Assembly (NCBI RefSeq): GCF_000186865.1
Contig: NW_008705562.1
Coordinates: forward strand, 2,768,821 to 2,832,820
Reading direction: 5' to 3'
Source: Aureococcus anophagefferens
Taxonomy: Eukaryota > Sar > Pelagophyceae > Pelagomonadales > Pelagomonadaceae
Length of the DNA stretch: 64,000 nt
Under the pieces are notes generated by a model, which did no database searches, was not told where the DNA came from, and was given only the letters and a program-made list of their open reading frames with translations. The position numbers were made by a program, and so were the translations under genes. Position 1 is the stretch's first letter; each line of letters begins with the position of its first letter. Of this stretch, positions 9,191 to 18,800 are shown piece by piece.

Positions 9191-11281
9191 ATGTCCGCCC
9201 ACTGCGACATGGAAGCGCTCGGCGAGCTCGTCGCCGCGTGCCACGAGGCGCGCGCCGAGGGCGACGACGACGCCATCGTCGCGTCGCTGTTCCCGCTGCT
9301 GAACGCGTCGGCGCGGGTCGCGGCCACGTCCGCCGACGCCGTCGAGGTGCAGACCGTGGGCGCGCTCGTCGAGGCCGCCGTCGCCGGCGCGCGCGAGCGG
9401 CTGCGCGCGAGTTTGGAAGTCGCGGCGACCGTCGCGGCGCGCGGCGCGGGCGAGGTCGTCGGCGACGGCGGCGAGGCGCGGAGCGACGAGGCGTCCGAGG
9501 CCGTGGCCAAGTGCTGCGAGCGCATGGCGCTCGTCGGCCTCGAGGCGCCCGCTCGAGCGGCGCTCGGGCACGCGATGGAGACGGCGGCGAAGCGGCGGTC
9601 TAGTACGGCGACGCTCGAGGTCCGCGGGGGCCTGCCGCCGCGCCGGACGAGCGACGGCGACGACGAGCCGTCCGTGCACGCGCACGCGACGGCCCTGGGC
9701 AACGCGCTGGGCGCGTGCTGCGCCGTCGCGGGCGTCGCGGAGGCCGCGGCCGCGAGCCTCGGCGACGACGCGGCGCGCGCGCTCGCGGCCGCGGCGCTCG
9801 ACGTCGGCGCGGCCGCGGGCGTCGACACGCTCGAGCGCTTCGTCATGATGCGGTCCGTCGAGACCGTGGCGCGCGAGGTCCACGAGGAGTCGTTCGTCGC
9901 GCTCGACGAGCTCCTCGACGAGGTGAGCTTCGCTTTGCAGTTCGGCCACCGCTTCGAGCGCTTCGTCGAGGCGCGGCTCGGCGTCGATGGTGCCGCGGCG
10001 ACTTTAAAACACCTGTCGCCGAGCCTCCAGCTGCTCGTGGGCCACTACGTGCAGATCGAGGACGCCTACTGCGACGCGTGCGTCCGCGTCGCGTGCCGCG
10101 ACGTCCGCGCGACGCTGGACCCGGACCCCGAGGGCGACGAGCTCGACTACGCCGGGGACCACCCCCTCGACGGCGCCGAACCGAACCCGGACGACGACGC
10201 GGCGCTCGTGGCCCTGCAGGACGCGTTCTTCGTCCTACGGCGCGGCGTCGACCGGGCGATCTCGACGCTGAGCGAGCAGGCCGCGCTGAGCCAGCTCCAT
10301 CGGACGCTGACGACGATCTCGACGGACGCGCCGGAGGATATTTCGGTCTACGGCGCCGCGGCGTCCATCGCGTCGCGGAAACGCCGCGACGAAACCGTAA
10401 AAACGCTCGCGGACGCGCTCGCCGAGGCCGTCGACGAGGAGGTCCACGGCGCGTCGCCCGCGGCGCTGACGGCGGCCTGCGGTGGCGCCTTCGCCTGCGC
10501 GTCCCACTGCCGGTCGCTGCGGGACGACGTCGTCGCGGAGCTCGCGGCGTCTTTACCCGCGGCGCTGCCTTTACTGGAGGACTTCGACGGCGCCGCGCGG
10601 ACCTACGACGCCCTGGCCGCGGGGGCGTTGGACGCGCTCTTCGACGAGCCGTCGCTCGCCGCCGCGCGCGCCGACTACGGCGCGTCGCTCCGCGATTCGA
10701 CCTACGGGCGCCTGAGCGACCGCGACGCCGCCGCCGCGGACCCGACGGCGGCGGCGCCGCTGCTCCGGGACTACGAGGCGCGGATCTTGGGCCACCGCTG
10801 CGTCGCGGGCGCCCTCGCGGCGCTGCCGACGGGCGGGCCGCGGCTCGCCGTCGCGCGGCGCCTCGCGGCGGACGCGGCGGACGCGGCGCTCGGCTTCCTG
10901 ACGGACGGGTCCGCGCCGAAGCTCGGCGCCTTCGGCGCGCTGGCCCTGCGGCGCGACGCGCGCGCGCTCATGGCGCGCCTGGGCGAGCTCCTGCCGCCCG
11001 AGGAGTCGCTCGACGAGGCCCGCGCGGGCGAGACGTTCCGGTCGACGCTGCGGCCGCAGTTCGCGCCGCTGAACGTCGCGCTGGCGCTCGCGACGCTCGA
11101 GGCGCCCGCGGACGCGCGGACCGTGCCGCTCCGCGCGTCGGGCGTGTCGCGCGCGGACCTCGCGGCCGTCCTCGGCCGCCGCCGCGACTTCGCCGCGGCG
11201 GCCGTCGACGCCGCGCTCGACGCCGCGCACCTCGCGCCGGGCGACGGCCTCGCCTGCTTCCGGCCCCAGCGTCGGTCTTAG
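9191..11281 (+). CDS. COG4: Conserved oligomeric Golgi complex subunit 4
   Basis: This is a 696-residue intronless gene, somewhat shorter than animal COG4. COG is the eight-subunit tether that returns Golgi enzymes in retrograde vesicles; COG4 is in lobe A and contacts SNARE/Sly1. The N-terminal third is helical and Ala-rich. The recognisable core is around residues 245-300, LLTEV-like DELLDEVSFALQF, then LLVGHYVQIEDAY, which matches the COG4 pattern of a Gly-Tyr-Tyr helix followed by an acidic turn. A later stretch DAFFVLRRGVDRAIST corresponds to the conserved helix before the C-terminal half. The identification is from these family-typical segments and overall length; the C-terminal third is diverged. 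Confidence 0.75.
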   Translation: MSAHCDMEALGELVAACHEARAEGDDDAIVASLFPLLNASARVAATSADAVEVQTVGALVEAAVAGARERLRASLEVAATVAARGAGEVVGDGGEARSDEASEAVAKCCERMALVGLEAPARAALGHAMETAAKRRSSTATLEVRGGLPPRRTSDGDDEPSVHAHATALGNALGACCAVAGVAEAAAASLGDDAARALAAAALDVGAAAGVDTLERFVMMRSVETVAREVHEESFVALDELLDEVSFALQFGHRFERFVEARLGVDGAAATLKHLSPSLQLLVGHYVQIEDAYCDACVRVACRDVRATLDPDPEGDELDYAGDHPLDGAEPNPDDDAALVALQDAFFVLRRGVDRAISTLSEQAALSQLHRTLTTISTDAPEDISVYGAAASIASRKRRDETVKTLADALAEAVDEEVHGASPAALTAACGGAFACASHCRSLRDDVVAELAASLPAALPLLEDFDGAARTYDALAAGALDALFDEPSLAAARADYGASLRDSTYGRLSDRDAAAADPTAAAPLLRDYEARILGHRCVAGALAALPTGGPRLAVARRLAADAADAALGFLTDGSAPKLGAFGALALRRDARALMARLGELLPPEESLDEARAGETFRSTLRPQFAPLNVALALATLEAPADARTVPLRASGVSRADLAAVLGRRRDFAAAAVDAALDAAHLAPGDGLACFRPQRRS

Positions 11282-11316
11282 AGTTCTTAGCCAGTAGTGA
11301 AAACCCCGCGGGGGCC

Positions 11317-11976
11317 TCAGATCACGAGCATGCCGTTGTTGCGCATGACCTTCTGGACCTTGCGCTCGTTGACCTTCCACGCCGGGTTCCTCGCGTTGAG
11401 CTCCTTGAAGACGCGCTTGACGCCGTAGTCCGGGTGCGCGTCCTTGATGGACCGGCACGCCGCGAGGAGGTCGTCGTCGCTCGGGCCCTTGCGCTTCGGC
11501 GGGCTCGCGGGCGCCGCCTTGGGCGCCTTGGCCGACTTCTTCGGCCGGAGCGGCGGCGGCGCGGGCGGCTCGTCGTCGTCGTCCGAGTCGCCCCAGCGCT
11601 TCTTCTCCGCCGGCGCCGCGGCGGGCGCCGACGGCCGCGCGGGCGCCTTCGGGCTCTCGGCCGCCTTCTTGGGCGCCTTGGCCGACTTCTTCGCGGGCGC
11701 GGCGACCGGCGGTTTCGCGGGAGCGGCCGGCGCGTCGTCGATGGGCCGGAAGCCGAAGCCCACCTGGGCTCCCGGCGGCAGTCCCGCGCCCGAGTTGATG
11801 GTCGTCGGCATGCGCATACTCGCCAGCCCGTCGCCGTCGTTCGACTTGCGCGACTCCTCGAGGACGGCCGTCGGCTTCTCAACCTTCTCCTCGACGATCG
11901 GCGACGTCGACTCCGTCGGCGGGGGAGGCGGTGTGGGTTTGTTAGGCTCGTCGTACGTCGAGAACAAGCATCCCAT
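11317..11976 (-). CDS. Possible lipid-anchored protein with C-terminal HTH-like module
   Basis: This gene encodes 219 residues. It starts MGCLFST; Gly2 and Cys3 make N-myristoylation and palmitoylation likely, so it may sit at a membrane. The middle 110 residues are disordered, rich in Pro, Ala and Lys, with an acidic DSDDDDE patch. The last 50 residues form a compact charged helical module (SIKDAHPDYGVKRVFKEL then KVNERKVQKVM), similar to a short helix-turn-helix seen in many algal proteins, in which VKRV and a Trp are conserved. The membrane anchor plus this module is an odd combination. Function unknown. Confidence 0.65.
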   Translation of the reverse strand: MGCLFSTYDEPNKPTPPPPPTESTSPIVEEKVEKPTAVLEESRKSNDGDGLASMRMPTTINSGAGLPPGAQVGFGFRPIDDAPAAPAKPPVAAPAKKSAKAPKKAAESPKAPARPSAPAAAPAEKKRWGDSDDDDEPPAPPPLRPKKSAKAPKAAPASPPKRKGPSDDDLLAACRSIKDAHPDYGVKRVFKELNARNPAWKVNERKVQKVMRNNGMLVI

Positions 11977-12181
11977 CTCACGCGTTCAAAAGCGAGTGAG
12001 AACGCGTGCAGCCACAGTTCCTCGAGCTCCGAGTCGATGCAAGGCGACTGCAACTTGGGAGTGCAACATCGTCCGCGCGCCGCCGCCTCTCGGGCCTGAG
12101 CCGACAGGCTGCAACATCGCGATTTTTTACGCATGCCGTCGTCGCAGCCCGAGCCCTTCGCCCGCACGACCACCAGCACAG

Positions 12182-13192
12182 CTAACTTACCCAAGGCCGC
12201 GGCGCGCTGACGCGGTGCCCCGCCTTGGACCGCCGGACCTCGAACCTCCGGTCGAACTCGGCCTCGATGGCGACGCGCGCCGCGTCGGCGGTGTCTCGCG
12301 TGAGCGCGACGCTCCGCGACCCCAATGCGATCTGGAAGGCGTGGGACGTCCGCGCGTCGCGATGAACGTAGGCGTCGACGTGCCGCACGTCCGCCACGAG
12401 CGTCGACGTCGCCTCGGCGACCGCGGATACCCGGGCGACGTCTCCGTCGACGCCGAAGAGCTGGACCTCGAACGTGTAGCACGCCGGCGCGTCCTCGACC
12501 CCGGCGAGCTCGCCATCGCGCGCGAGGCAGTGGAGCCGCGCGTCGCGGGGCGAGAAGCGGCGCAGCCGGTGGCTCCGCGTCTCGTAGAACGGCGCGAACC
12601 GCGACGATTCCGCGACGAGCAATCCGGCGTCCGCGGCGGCGACGTCGAGCTGCCACGACGCCTTGAAGGCCTGGATCCGCGCGGCGTCGTCGCGCGCGCC
12701 GCGGAGGTCCGGCGCGGTGCCGGCCTGGCCGCCGTCGAGCGCGACGACGAGCTCGCCGCGCGGCGCCAGAAGCGACCGCTCGACGTTCGCGCACGCCGCG
12801 CGGAGCAGCTCGCGGTTCTTGCGGATGTTCTGCTTGCCCGGCGCGTGCGGGAAGTTGAAGATGACGCGGTCGAAGCGACCGAGCGCTTGCGGCGCCGTCG
12901 CGTCGACGCCGTAGACCGCGCCGAGCCCGTCCGCGCGGCGGCGCGCGTCGCCGCCGTAGAGCTCCTCCAGCGACGCGGGCGACTCGAAGGTCGTCGGCAC
13001 GACCTCGACGGTCGCTGCGTCGGCGACGGCCGCGCCGCAGGACAGGTCGCCGTCGCCTAAAAGCAGGATGCGAGCGACGGTAGCGCCGCAGCAGGTGCGC
13101 GGCGCGACGAGCCGTTCCAGCGTCGTCGACGACATGGTCGCGAGGCCGCGCACGGCAGAGATCATCGTCCAGGTCGCGAGTGCGCGCAGCAT
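12182..13192 (-). CDS. BMT5-like rRNA methyltransferase with FDX-ACB-like domain
   Basis: This is a 336-residue protein. Residues 40-215 match the BMT5-like (DUF2431) family, which methylates uridine N3 in 25S/28S rRNA in yeast. The SAM-binding start is ILLLGDGDLS, and the family-typical catalytic segment DRVIFNFPHAPGKQNI is at about residues 105-120, followed by a helix with NRELL and the strand GELVVALDGGQAG. Residues 245-330 have the alternating pattern of the ferredoxin-fold anticodon-binding (FDX-ACB) domain, as in animal FDXACB1, which also joins the two. The first 20 residues could be an organelle signal, but an inner Met at residue 20 is also possible. Confidence 0.75.
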   Translation of the reverse strand: MLRALATWTMISAVRGLATMSSTTLERLVAPRTCCGATVARILLLGDGDLSCGAAVADAATVEVVPTTFESPASLEELYGGDARRRADGLGAVYGVDATAPQALGRFDRVIFNFPHAPGKQNIRKNRELLRAACANVERSLLAPRGELVVALDGGQAGTAPDLRGARDDAARIQAFKASWQLDVAAADAGLLVAESSRFAPFYETRSHRLRRFSPRDARLHCLARDGELAGVEDAPACYTFEVQLFGVDGDVARVSAVAEATSTLVADVRHVDAYVHRDARTSHAFQIALGSRSVALTRDTADAARVAIEAEFDRRFEVRRSKAGHRVSAPRPWVS

Positions 13193-13355
13193 CGATCAGA
13201 GCGCTACCGAGGCGGCGAAGAAGGTCGCCCACGCGATGCACGAGATCGACAAGCTCAAGGAGAAGTACGACGATCTCGAGAACCGCGAGCGGAATCTGGC
13301 CTTCAGTGTGTCACGGGCGTCTCATATGAAATTGCCACAAGCCATCGCGCACTGA
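13134..13355 (+). CDS. Short coiled-coil reading frame, doubtful
   Basis: Up to 73 residues from 13134, or 39 from an inner ATG at 13236. The part at 13205-13310 has good coding character and heptads (AHAMHEIDKLKEKYDDLENRE), but the beginning overlaps the antisense start of the BMT5-like gene and the end looks like non-coding sequence (a T/A-rich patch with TTGCCAC). It could be a small gene or an unrecognised 5' exon of the membrane protein that begins at 13446. Confidence 0.3.
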   Translation: MVARPRTAEIIVQVASARSIDQSATEAAKKVAHAMHEIDKLKEKYDDLENRERNLAFSVSRASHMKLPQAIAH

Positions 13356-13445
13356 GGGCTCAAGCCGCACCGGCGTCAAGGTCGAGAGCAGCAGCGGCTC
13401 CGGCTCGGCGGCGGCGCGGCGGCGAGCGCGCGCGCGGCGCGCGGG

Positions 13446-14315
13446 ATGATGTCGAGCCTCTTCTGCCTCGCGACGCGTTTTCTCAGCACGATCCTGTTCT
13501 TCGCGGCGGCGGTGGGCCTCTTCAGCTGGCGCTACACGCAGAAGAGCGAGCTCGACGAGCGGCCGAGCAGCGTGGGCCTCGTGACGCGGGGCTACTTCGT
13601 CAACTGCTGGTGCGTGGCCCTCCTGGCGCGCGGCTGCAGCAGCGGCGCGCAGCTCTTCGGTTGCAGCGGCGTCGGGTGCCGCGTGACGTACTGGGACTGC
13701 CGGCTCCTCCGGGGCCTCGCGGACGCGCCGTTCTGCAGCACCTACGGCCTCTTCGTGCTCTTCGTGGGCCACGTGTCGTCGACGGCGTCGGGCCGGACCT
13801 TCCCGCGCCTCGTGCCGCTCTTCGGCATCCTCAACGGCGCGTTCTACGCCGCGCTCGTCGCGCTCGCGGCGAAATGCCTCGCGTCGCGCGAGCACGCGGA
13901 CGTCTACGGCGACCTGGCCTTCGACGCCATCGGCTGCGCCTACCTGGGCCTCCTGGGCCTCCTGGCCTACTTCGCGCGCGACCTGCGGAAGACGCTCACG
14001 GGCGACGGCGCGTTCCTCGTTCCCGGCGAGCTCCTCCAGCTCGCGCGGGCCATGATCGGCCTCCTGGGCCTCGTCTTCGTCTGCCAGGCGGTGCACTACT
14101 TCTCCTGGACGAGCCGGGGCGCCGAGGCCTGGCTCACGGGACCCCGGGGGCACACGACGTGCCACGGCATCTGCGCGACGGACCTCGCGCTCGACGTGGG
14201 CCTCGAGCTCCTGCCCTCCGTCGCGGGCTTCGCGCTGCTCAGGCGCGGCGGCGACCGGCGGCGGGGGGCGCCCGCGCCGAGCCCCTTCGCATCCCGCTAC
14301 TCGTCCATCGTCTAA
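13446..14315 (+). CDS. Seven-segment membrane protein
   Basis: This is a 289-residue protein with about seven hydrophobic segments, near residues 7-25, 48-70, 93-110, 118-142, 152-175, 197-220 and 245-262. The first luminal loop is Cys-rich (CSSGAQLFGCSGVGC), suggesting disulphides. The topology and spacing recall the THH1/TOM1/TOM3 and GPR137-type membrane families, but I see no diagnostic motif and make no firm assignment. The tail is Arg/Pro-rich and polar. It ends 15 bp before the stop of the convergent permease gene. Confidence 0.6.
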   Translation: MMSSLFCLATRFLSTILFFAAAVGLFSWRYTQKSELDERPSSVGLVTRGYFVNCWCVALLARGCSSGAQLFGCSGVGCRVTYWDCRLLRGLADAPFCSTYGLFVLFVGHVSSTASGRTFPRLVPLFGILNGAFYAALVALAAKCLASREHADVYGDLAFDAIGCAYLGLLGLLAYFARDLRKTLTGDGAFLVPGELLQLARAMIGLLGLVFVCQAVHYFSWTSRGAEAWLTGPRGHTTCHGICATDLALDVGLELLPSVAGFALLRRGGDRRRGAPAPSPFASRYSSIV

Positions 14316-14330
14316 CCAGTGTGGGCGGAC

Positions 14331-15704
14331 CTAGGCGCCGACGAACGTCGCCGCGACCATCGTCGGCATGAGCAGCACGCCGGAGACGAGCACGGCCGTC
14401 GCGGCGCTCTTCTTCGCGCTCGGCTCCGGGTGCGTCTTGACGAAGACGAGCGGCGGGATGATGAAGGCGACGAAGGTCGAGCACGTCGCGCCGATGAGGC
14501 CCAGGATGACCCCCAGGTCGCGGACGACGGCGGCGACGAGCCACGTGCCCGCGAGGAACGACAGCGTGAAGCCCGCGACGTACCTCCGCCGCAGCGGCGG
14601 CCCCGTCGCCGCGTCGCTCAGCCTCGCGCCGGCCTCCACGCCGAAGGAGCCGTGCTCGACCAACGACAGGAACGAGTCGCGCGCGGGCTTGCACATGAGG
14701 GGATACGAGAAGCTCACAAGCGCGGAGAACCCGAGCCGCGACACGACGACGGCCTCCTCGGAGCCCGGGTAAGATTCCAGCAGATCGCTCGACACGTCCG
14801 CGCCGAAGGTCGCGTAGCCGGCCATGCCCACGGCGACGTAGAGCGCGCCGCAGACGCCGATGGAACACGTCGCGACGGCGTCCATCTTTCGCTGCGTGTA
14901 GCCCTTGAGCTCGTTCGCGATGCCCAGCACTTGCGCGTGCGCCGTGAACGCGAAGATGACGATGCTGAGCGCCGTCAGCGGGCCGAAGCCCCGGTCGAGC
15001 TCGACCTTGTGGAGCCGCTTCGGCCGCGCGCAGTCGAGCTCGTCGTCGTCGCCGCACGACGCCGCGCCCCAGAGGCCCGCCCAGTAGACGAGGACCATGG
15101 CGCTGCCGTAGGCGACGAAGATCACGCCGAGCGCCGACGTGAACTGCAAATTTTCGAAGCTTTCCTGGAACGCGAGGGGCGCCACGGTCAGCACGCCCAC
15201 GCCCACCCAGAGCTGGCGCGAGAGCAGGTCCACGGGGTGGGCTTTGAGGATCGTCTCGTGGCCGACGATGCGCTCGATGGCCGAGGGGAACAGCGTACTG
15301 AAGACGATCACGTAGCTGCACGCCAGGCCGAAGCACATGATGACGACGCTCACGTCGATGAGCCCCACGGACCGCGGCGGCAGCGCCTTCTTCGCCAGGG
15401 CGAAGAACGTCGCGGGCCCGTCGACTTCGCGGCTCACGAGCGTCAGCAGGTGCATCGTGAAGGCGGACGCCGCTCCGGCGACGACGAGCAGCGCGATGGT
15501 GACGACCCATCCCGCGGCCGCGAAGCCATAGGGCAGCGCGAGGAGGCCCGCGCCGAGGATGGCGTTGGAAAGGTTGGCAACGGAGGAGAAGAACGTCGCC
15601 CGGCCTTCGGGCTGCTGCTCCGACTCGCGCACGCTGTAGTCGTCGAGGAGCGGCTCGCCCGCGTTGATGTTGAATTGGGAGCGCGGGTCGTCGAGGCGGC
15701 TCAT
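14331..15704 (-). CDS. Amino acid permease, AAAP/SLC38 type
   Basis: This is a 457-residue transporter from the ATG at 15704. That start was chosen over an upstream in-frame one (15833) because MSRLDDPRSQFNINAGEP begins a typical polar N-terminus and leaves 131 bp to the divergent giant gene. The first transmembrane helix carries the family signature NLSNAILGAGLLALPYGF, and ten or eleven helices follow. It should carry amino acids, probably with H+ or Na+, across the plasma or a vacuolar membrane. A negatively charged loop with several Cys lies near residue 215. Substrate cannot be read from the sequence. Confidence 0.85.
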   Translation of the reverse strand: MSRLDDPRSQFNINAGEPLLDDYSVRESEQQPEGRATFFSSVANLSNAILGAGLLALPYGFAAAGWVVTIALLVVAGAASAFTMHLLTLVSREVDGPATFFALAKKALPPRSVGLIDVSVVIMCFGLACSYVIVFSTLFPSAIERIVGHETILKAHPVDLLSRQLWVGVGVLTVAPLAFQESFENLQFTSALGVIFVAYGSAMVLVYWAGLWGAASCGDDDELDCARPKRLHKVELDRGFGPLTALSIVIFAFTAHAQVLGIANELKGYTQRKMDAVATCSIGVCGALYVAVGMAGYATFGADVSSDLLESYPGSEEAVVVSRLGFSALVSFSYPLMCKPARDSFLSLVEHGSFGVEAGARLSDAATGPPLRRRYVAGFTLSFLAGTWLVAAVVRDLGVILGLIGATCSTFVAFIIPPLVFVKTHPEPSAKKSAATAVLVSGVLLMPTMVAATFVGA

Positions 15705-15835
15705 GGCGCCCGAAGACACCCGAAGACGCGCGCGCAGCCCCGATCGAGAGCAATCGAGAGTGCTTTGCGTTTCGGACTGCAACAACCTATGCACATTGTA
15801 TGCACTGTAAGCGCGGCAGCGCCGCTGGGGCAACG
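15705..15835. promoter_or_regulatory. Shared divergent promoter region
   Basis: These 131 bp separate the starts of the permease (minus) and giant gene (plus). They are clearly less GC-rich than their flanks and contain CTGCAACAAC at 15778-15787 and GCACATTGTATGCAC at 15791-15805, matching the TGCAA/TTGCA motif seen near other starts. Confidence 0.4.
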
Positions 15836-18800
15836 ATGGCCGAGGCGCCGGACGATGGGGAGGACTGGGATGCCCAGTTCGACGCCATCTTCGACAACGT
15901 GCGCGGCCTCGTCGACAACGACTCGCTGCACGACAGCGACAGCGTGACGACCATGAGCCCGCGGCTCGAGGCGGTCTACGACTGCTCCCCGGCGGGCAGC
16001 GACCACGTGCCGACGCCGCGGGAGCCCGTCGCCGAGGAGGTCGCGGAGGACGTCGAGGTCGTCTTCACGCCCGCCGAGGCGCCGGCGGAGGAGGTTGCCG
16101 AGGAGCCGGCGGCGGACGCGGCGCGGCTCGGCGCCGCGCTGCGGCTCGAGGGCCGGCCCGGCGCGCTCGAGGGCCTGACGCGCGCGGAGCGGGCCCACGC
16201 CGTCACGGCGGCGGCGACGCGCGTCGCCGAGGCGGCCGAGGCGGCGGGCCACGCCGAGGGCGACGGCGGCGCGCTCGCCGTGTTGAGGGTCGTCGCGCGG
16301 CTGTTGCGCGGCGACGCGACGGTCGCGCGGTGTCGCGGCGGCGAGTACGGCGGCGGCCGGGGCCTCACGTCGAAGATCAGCGAGGAGCGCTTCGCCTACC
16401 GCGTGCGCGCGCGCCGGAGCGCCGCCGCCGTCGTCGAGGCCGCGCTGCGGCCCGACCGCGTCGACCCGAAGCCCGCGCCGTTCGGCCTGGCGCGCGAGCG
16501 CCGCGACGACCTGCGCCGGGGCGAGGCGCCCGCGGCGAGGAAGCAGCCCCCGGCGGGCCCGGGCCACAAGCTGCTGCGCAAGTCCCTGCTCGGGGGCATG
16601 TTCGCCGTCCAGGCCAAGGCCGGCGGCGCGGACCTCGCGGAGCGGCGGTTCCGGAAGAACCTCGGTTTGGTCGACGGCACGGAGTCGTCGGCCGTGCCCG
16701 GCTACGAGAACGGCGCCTTCGTGTTTTTGTGGTCCTTCCGCGAGTGGGTGCCCTGCCGCGTGGAGCGCATGCGCATGGCGTCCGCGGGGCCCGGCGAGCC
16801 CAAGGTGAGCGAGGTCCTGCTCCACGAGCTCGGCCGCGACGACCTCAGCGACAAGTGGATCCCCGTCGCGTCGCCGCGCATCCGCACGGTGGTCAACACC
16901 TGCGTCCCCTCGCGGCGGCGCGGCGACCTGCCCAAGCCCGGCACGCGCGTGCGGAGCTCGTGGTCCGCGCGCGACGAGGCCCACTTCTGGAAGGCCCGGG
17001 GCCCGCGCGGCGGCCCCGCGGGCACGGTCATCAAGCTCGCGCCGGAGCGCGACGCGGCCCAGGTCGAGCTCGAGGGCCTGCTCGCGACGGAGCGCCTCTG
17101 GCTGCCGCTCCATGCGTTACGAGCCCTCGACGCGTCGGACGACGGCGGCGCCGCGGTCGCCGCGCGCGCGAGGGCCGCGGACCTCGTCCGCGCGGCCATC
17201 TCGCAGCACGAGCCCGTGCGCTTCGGCCGCGTCGTCACGCGCGTCATGCGCGGGCAGCGGGCCCTCGTGAGCCTGAGCTACGAGGACGAGAGCCGCGGCC
17301 TCGGGCCCGAGAAGATCGCGTGGACGGTCTGCGCGACGACGCCGGGGCGGAAGAAGCGCGAGGACCCGGGCGCGCTCTTCGTCAAGCAGATCGAGCAGGA
17401 GGAGGCGGAGATCCGGGCCCACCGCGACGCCCAGCGCCACGACGCGCGGCGCCACGCCTTCGCCGAGGAGCGCCACCTCGCGGGCATCCACGCGGACGGT
17501 TCCGGCGGCGCGCACCTGAACCACGACATCTTCGCGCTCCTGGAGGAGGACGACAGCGACGTCGAGGGCGAGCTCCACGAGGACGAGCTCCACGCGCACC
17601 GCGCGACCTGGCGCGTCATATCGGACCCGGACGAGCCGCGGCACGCGAACGGCCTCTGGGCGGGCCCGCCGTTCCTCCGGAAGCGCGTCCCCGACCAGCT
17701 CGTCAAGGAGCTGGGCTTCAAGCCCGAGGTGCTGGGCGACCGCGCCTGGACCGACGCGTCGCGGGCGCGGCTCTGCGACGCCGTGGCGCCGCGGCTCGAC
17801 GTCTGCCGCGGCGCGCTCGTCTTCGCGCGGTCCTGCGGGCGCACGTCGACGGAGCTCGCCAGGGCAGGACAAGAGAGCGAAATTCCCAACTTCAAAGGCT
17901 CATATCTCGGCCGATTTCAACTCGTTTCGGCTGATTTTTGGACGAGCGATCATCTTTCGGAACGGCCTCGAAGCGTGGATGCTTTTTCTGGAACGCGCGC
18001 GCGCGGAACACTCACGTTGAAGCGACGTTGAATCTCTCTTGTCCTGCCCAGGAGCTCGCGTCCGTCCGCGAGCGCAAGTGGGAGCAGCACGTCTACTGCC
18101 ACCTCAAGGACGTGCCGTCGTTCCTGACGTTCCGCTCGATCATCTGCCCCCGGGGCTACCTCGAGCTCGTCTGCGCGCTCGCCTGGCGCGCGGACGCGGG
18201 CGACCGGGCCGAGGCCGCGGTCCGCGGCAAGCACGCGTTCACGCTCGAGCTCGGCGACTGGGCCGAGCTGGGCTACGGGGCGCACCTGGAGTGGCTCGAC
18301 GACGCGGAGCGGCGGTTCCTCTGCCGCGCGCTGACGATGCGCCTCGAGAGCCGCCACGGCGCGCCCGTCTTCCTCGTCAAGAAGTCGAAACACGTGCTCT
18401 GGCCGACGCCGGAGAGCCGCTGCGCCTTCCCGCCGGGCGACGGCGCCGTGGACGTGCCTTTGGAGGAGCCCTGCGCGCGCACGGGGTCGTCGCGGTCCGG
18501 GCCCTGCGCGCCGGGGCCCCACGGCGCCGCGGACGGCGAGATCCTCTGGCGGTCCGTCGCGCGGCTCGCGACGCCGACGGCGTCCGCGCGCGACGTCGAG
18601 GACGACGGCCTGGGGCGCGTCTCCATGCAGCGCTGGCTCGTGTCCGCGCGGCGCGACGGCGGCGCCGTGGCGCTCCAGGCGAAGCACGTGCCGTCGGGCG
18701 CGACGGCGTACTTCCGCGCGGACGCGGGCCACTGGTGCGACCTCGGGCGCCTCCGCGCGCCGCTCCAGTGGCTGAGCAAGGCACAGCAGCGGGGCCTCGC

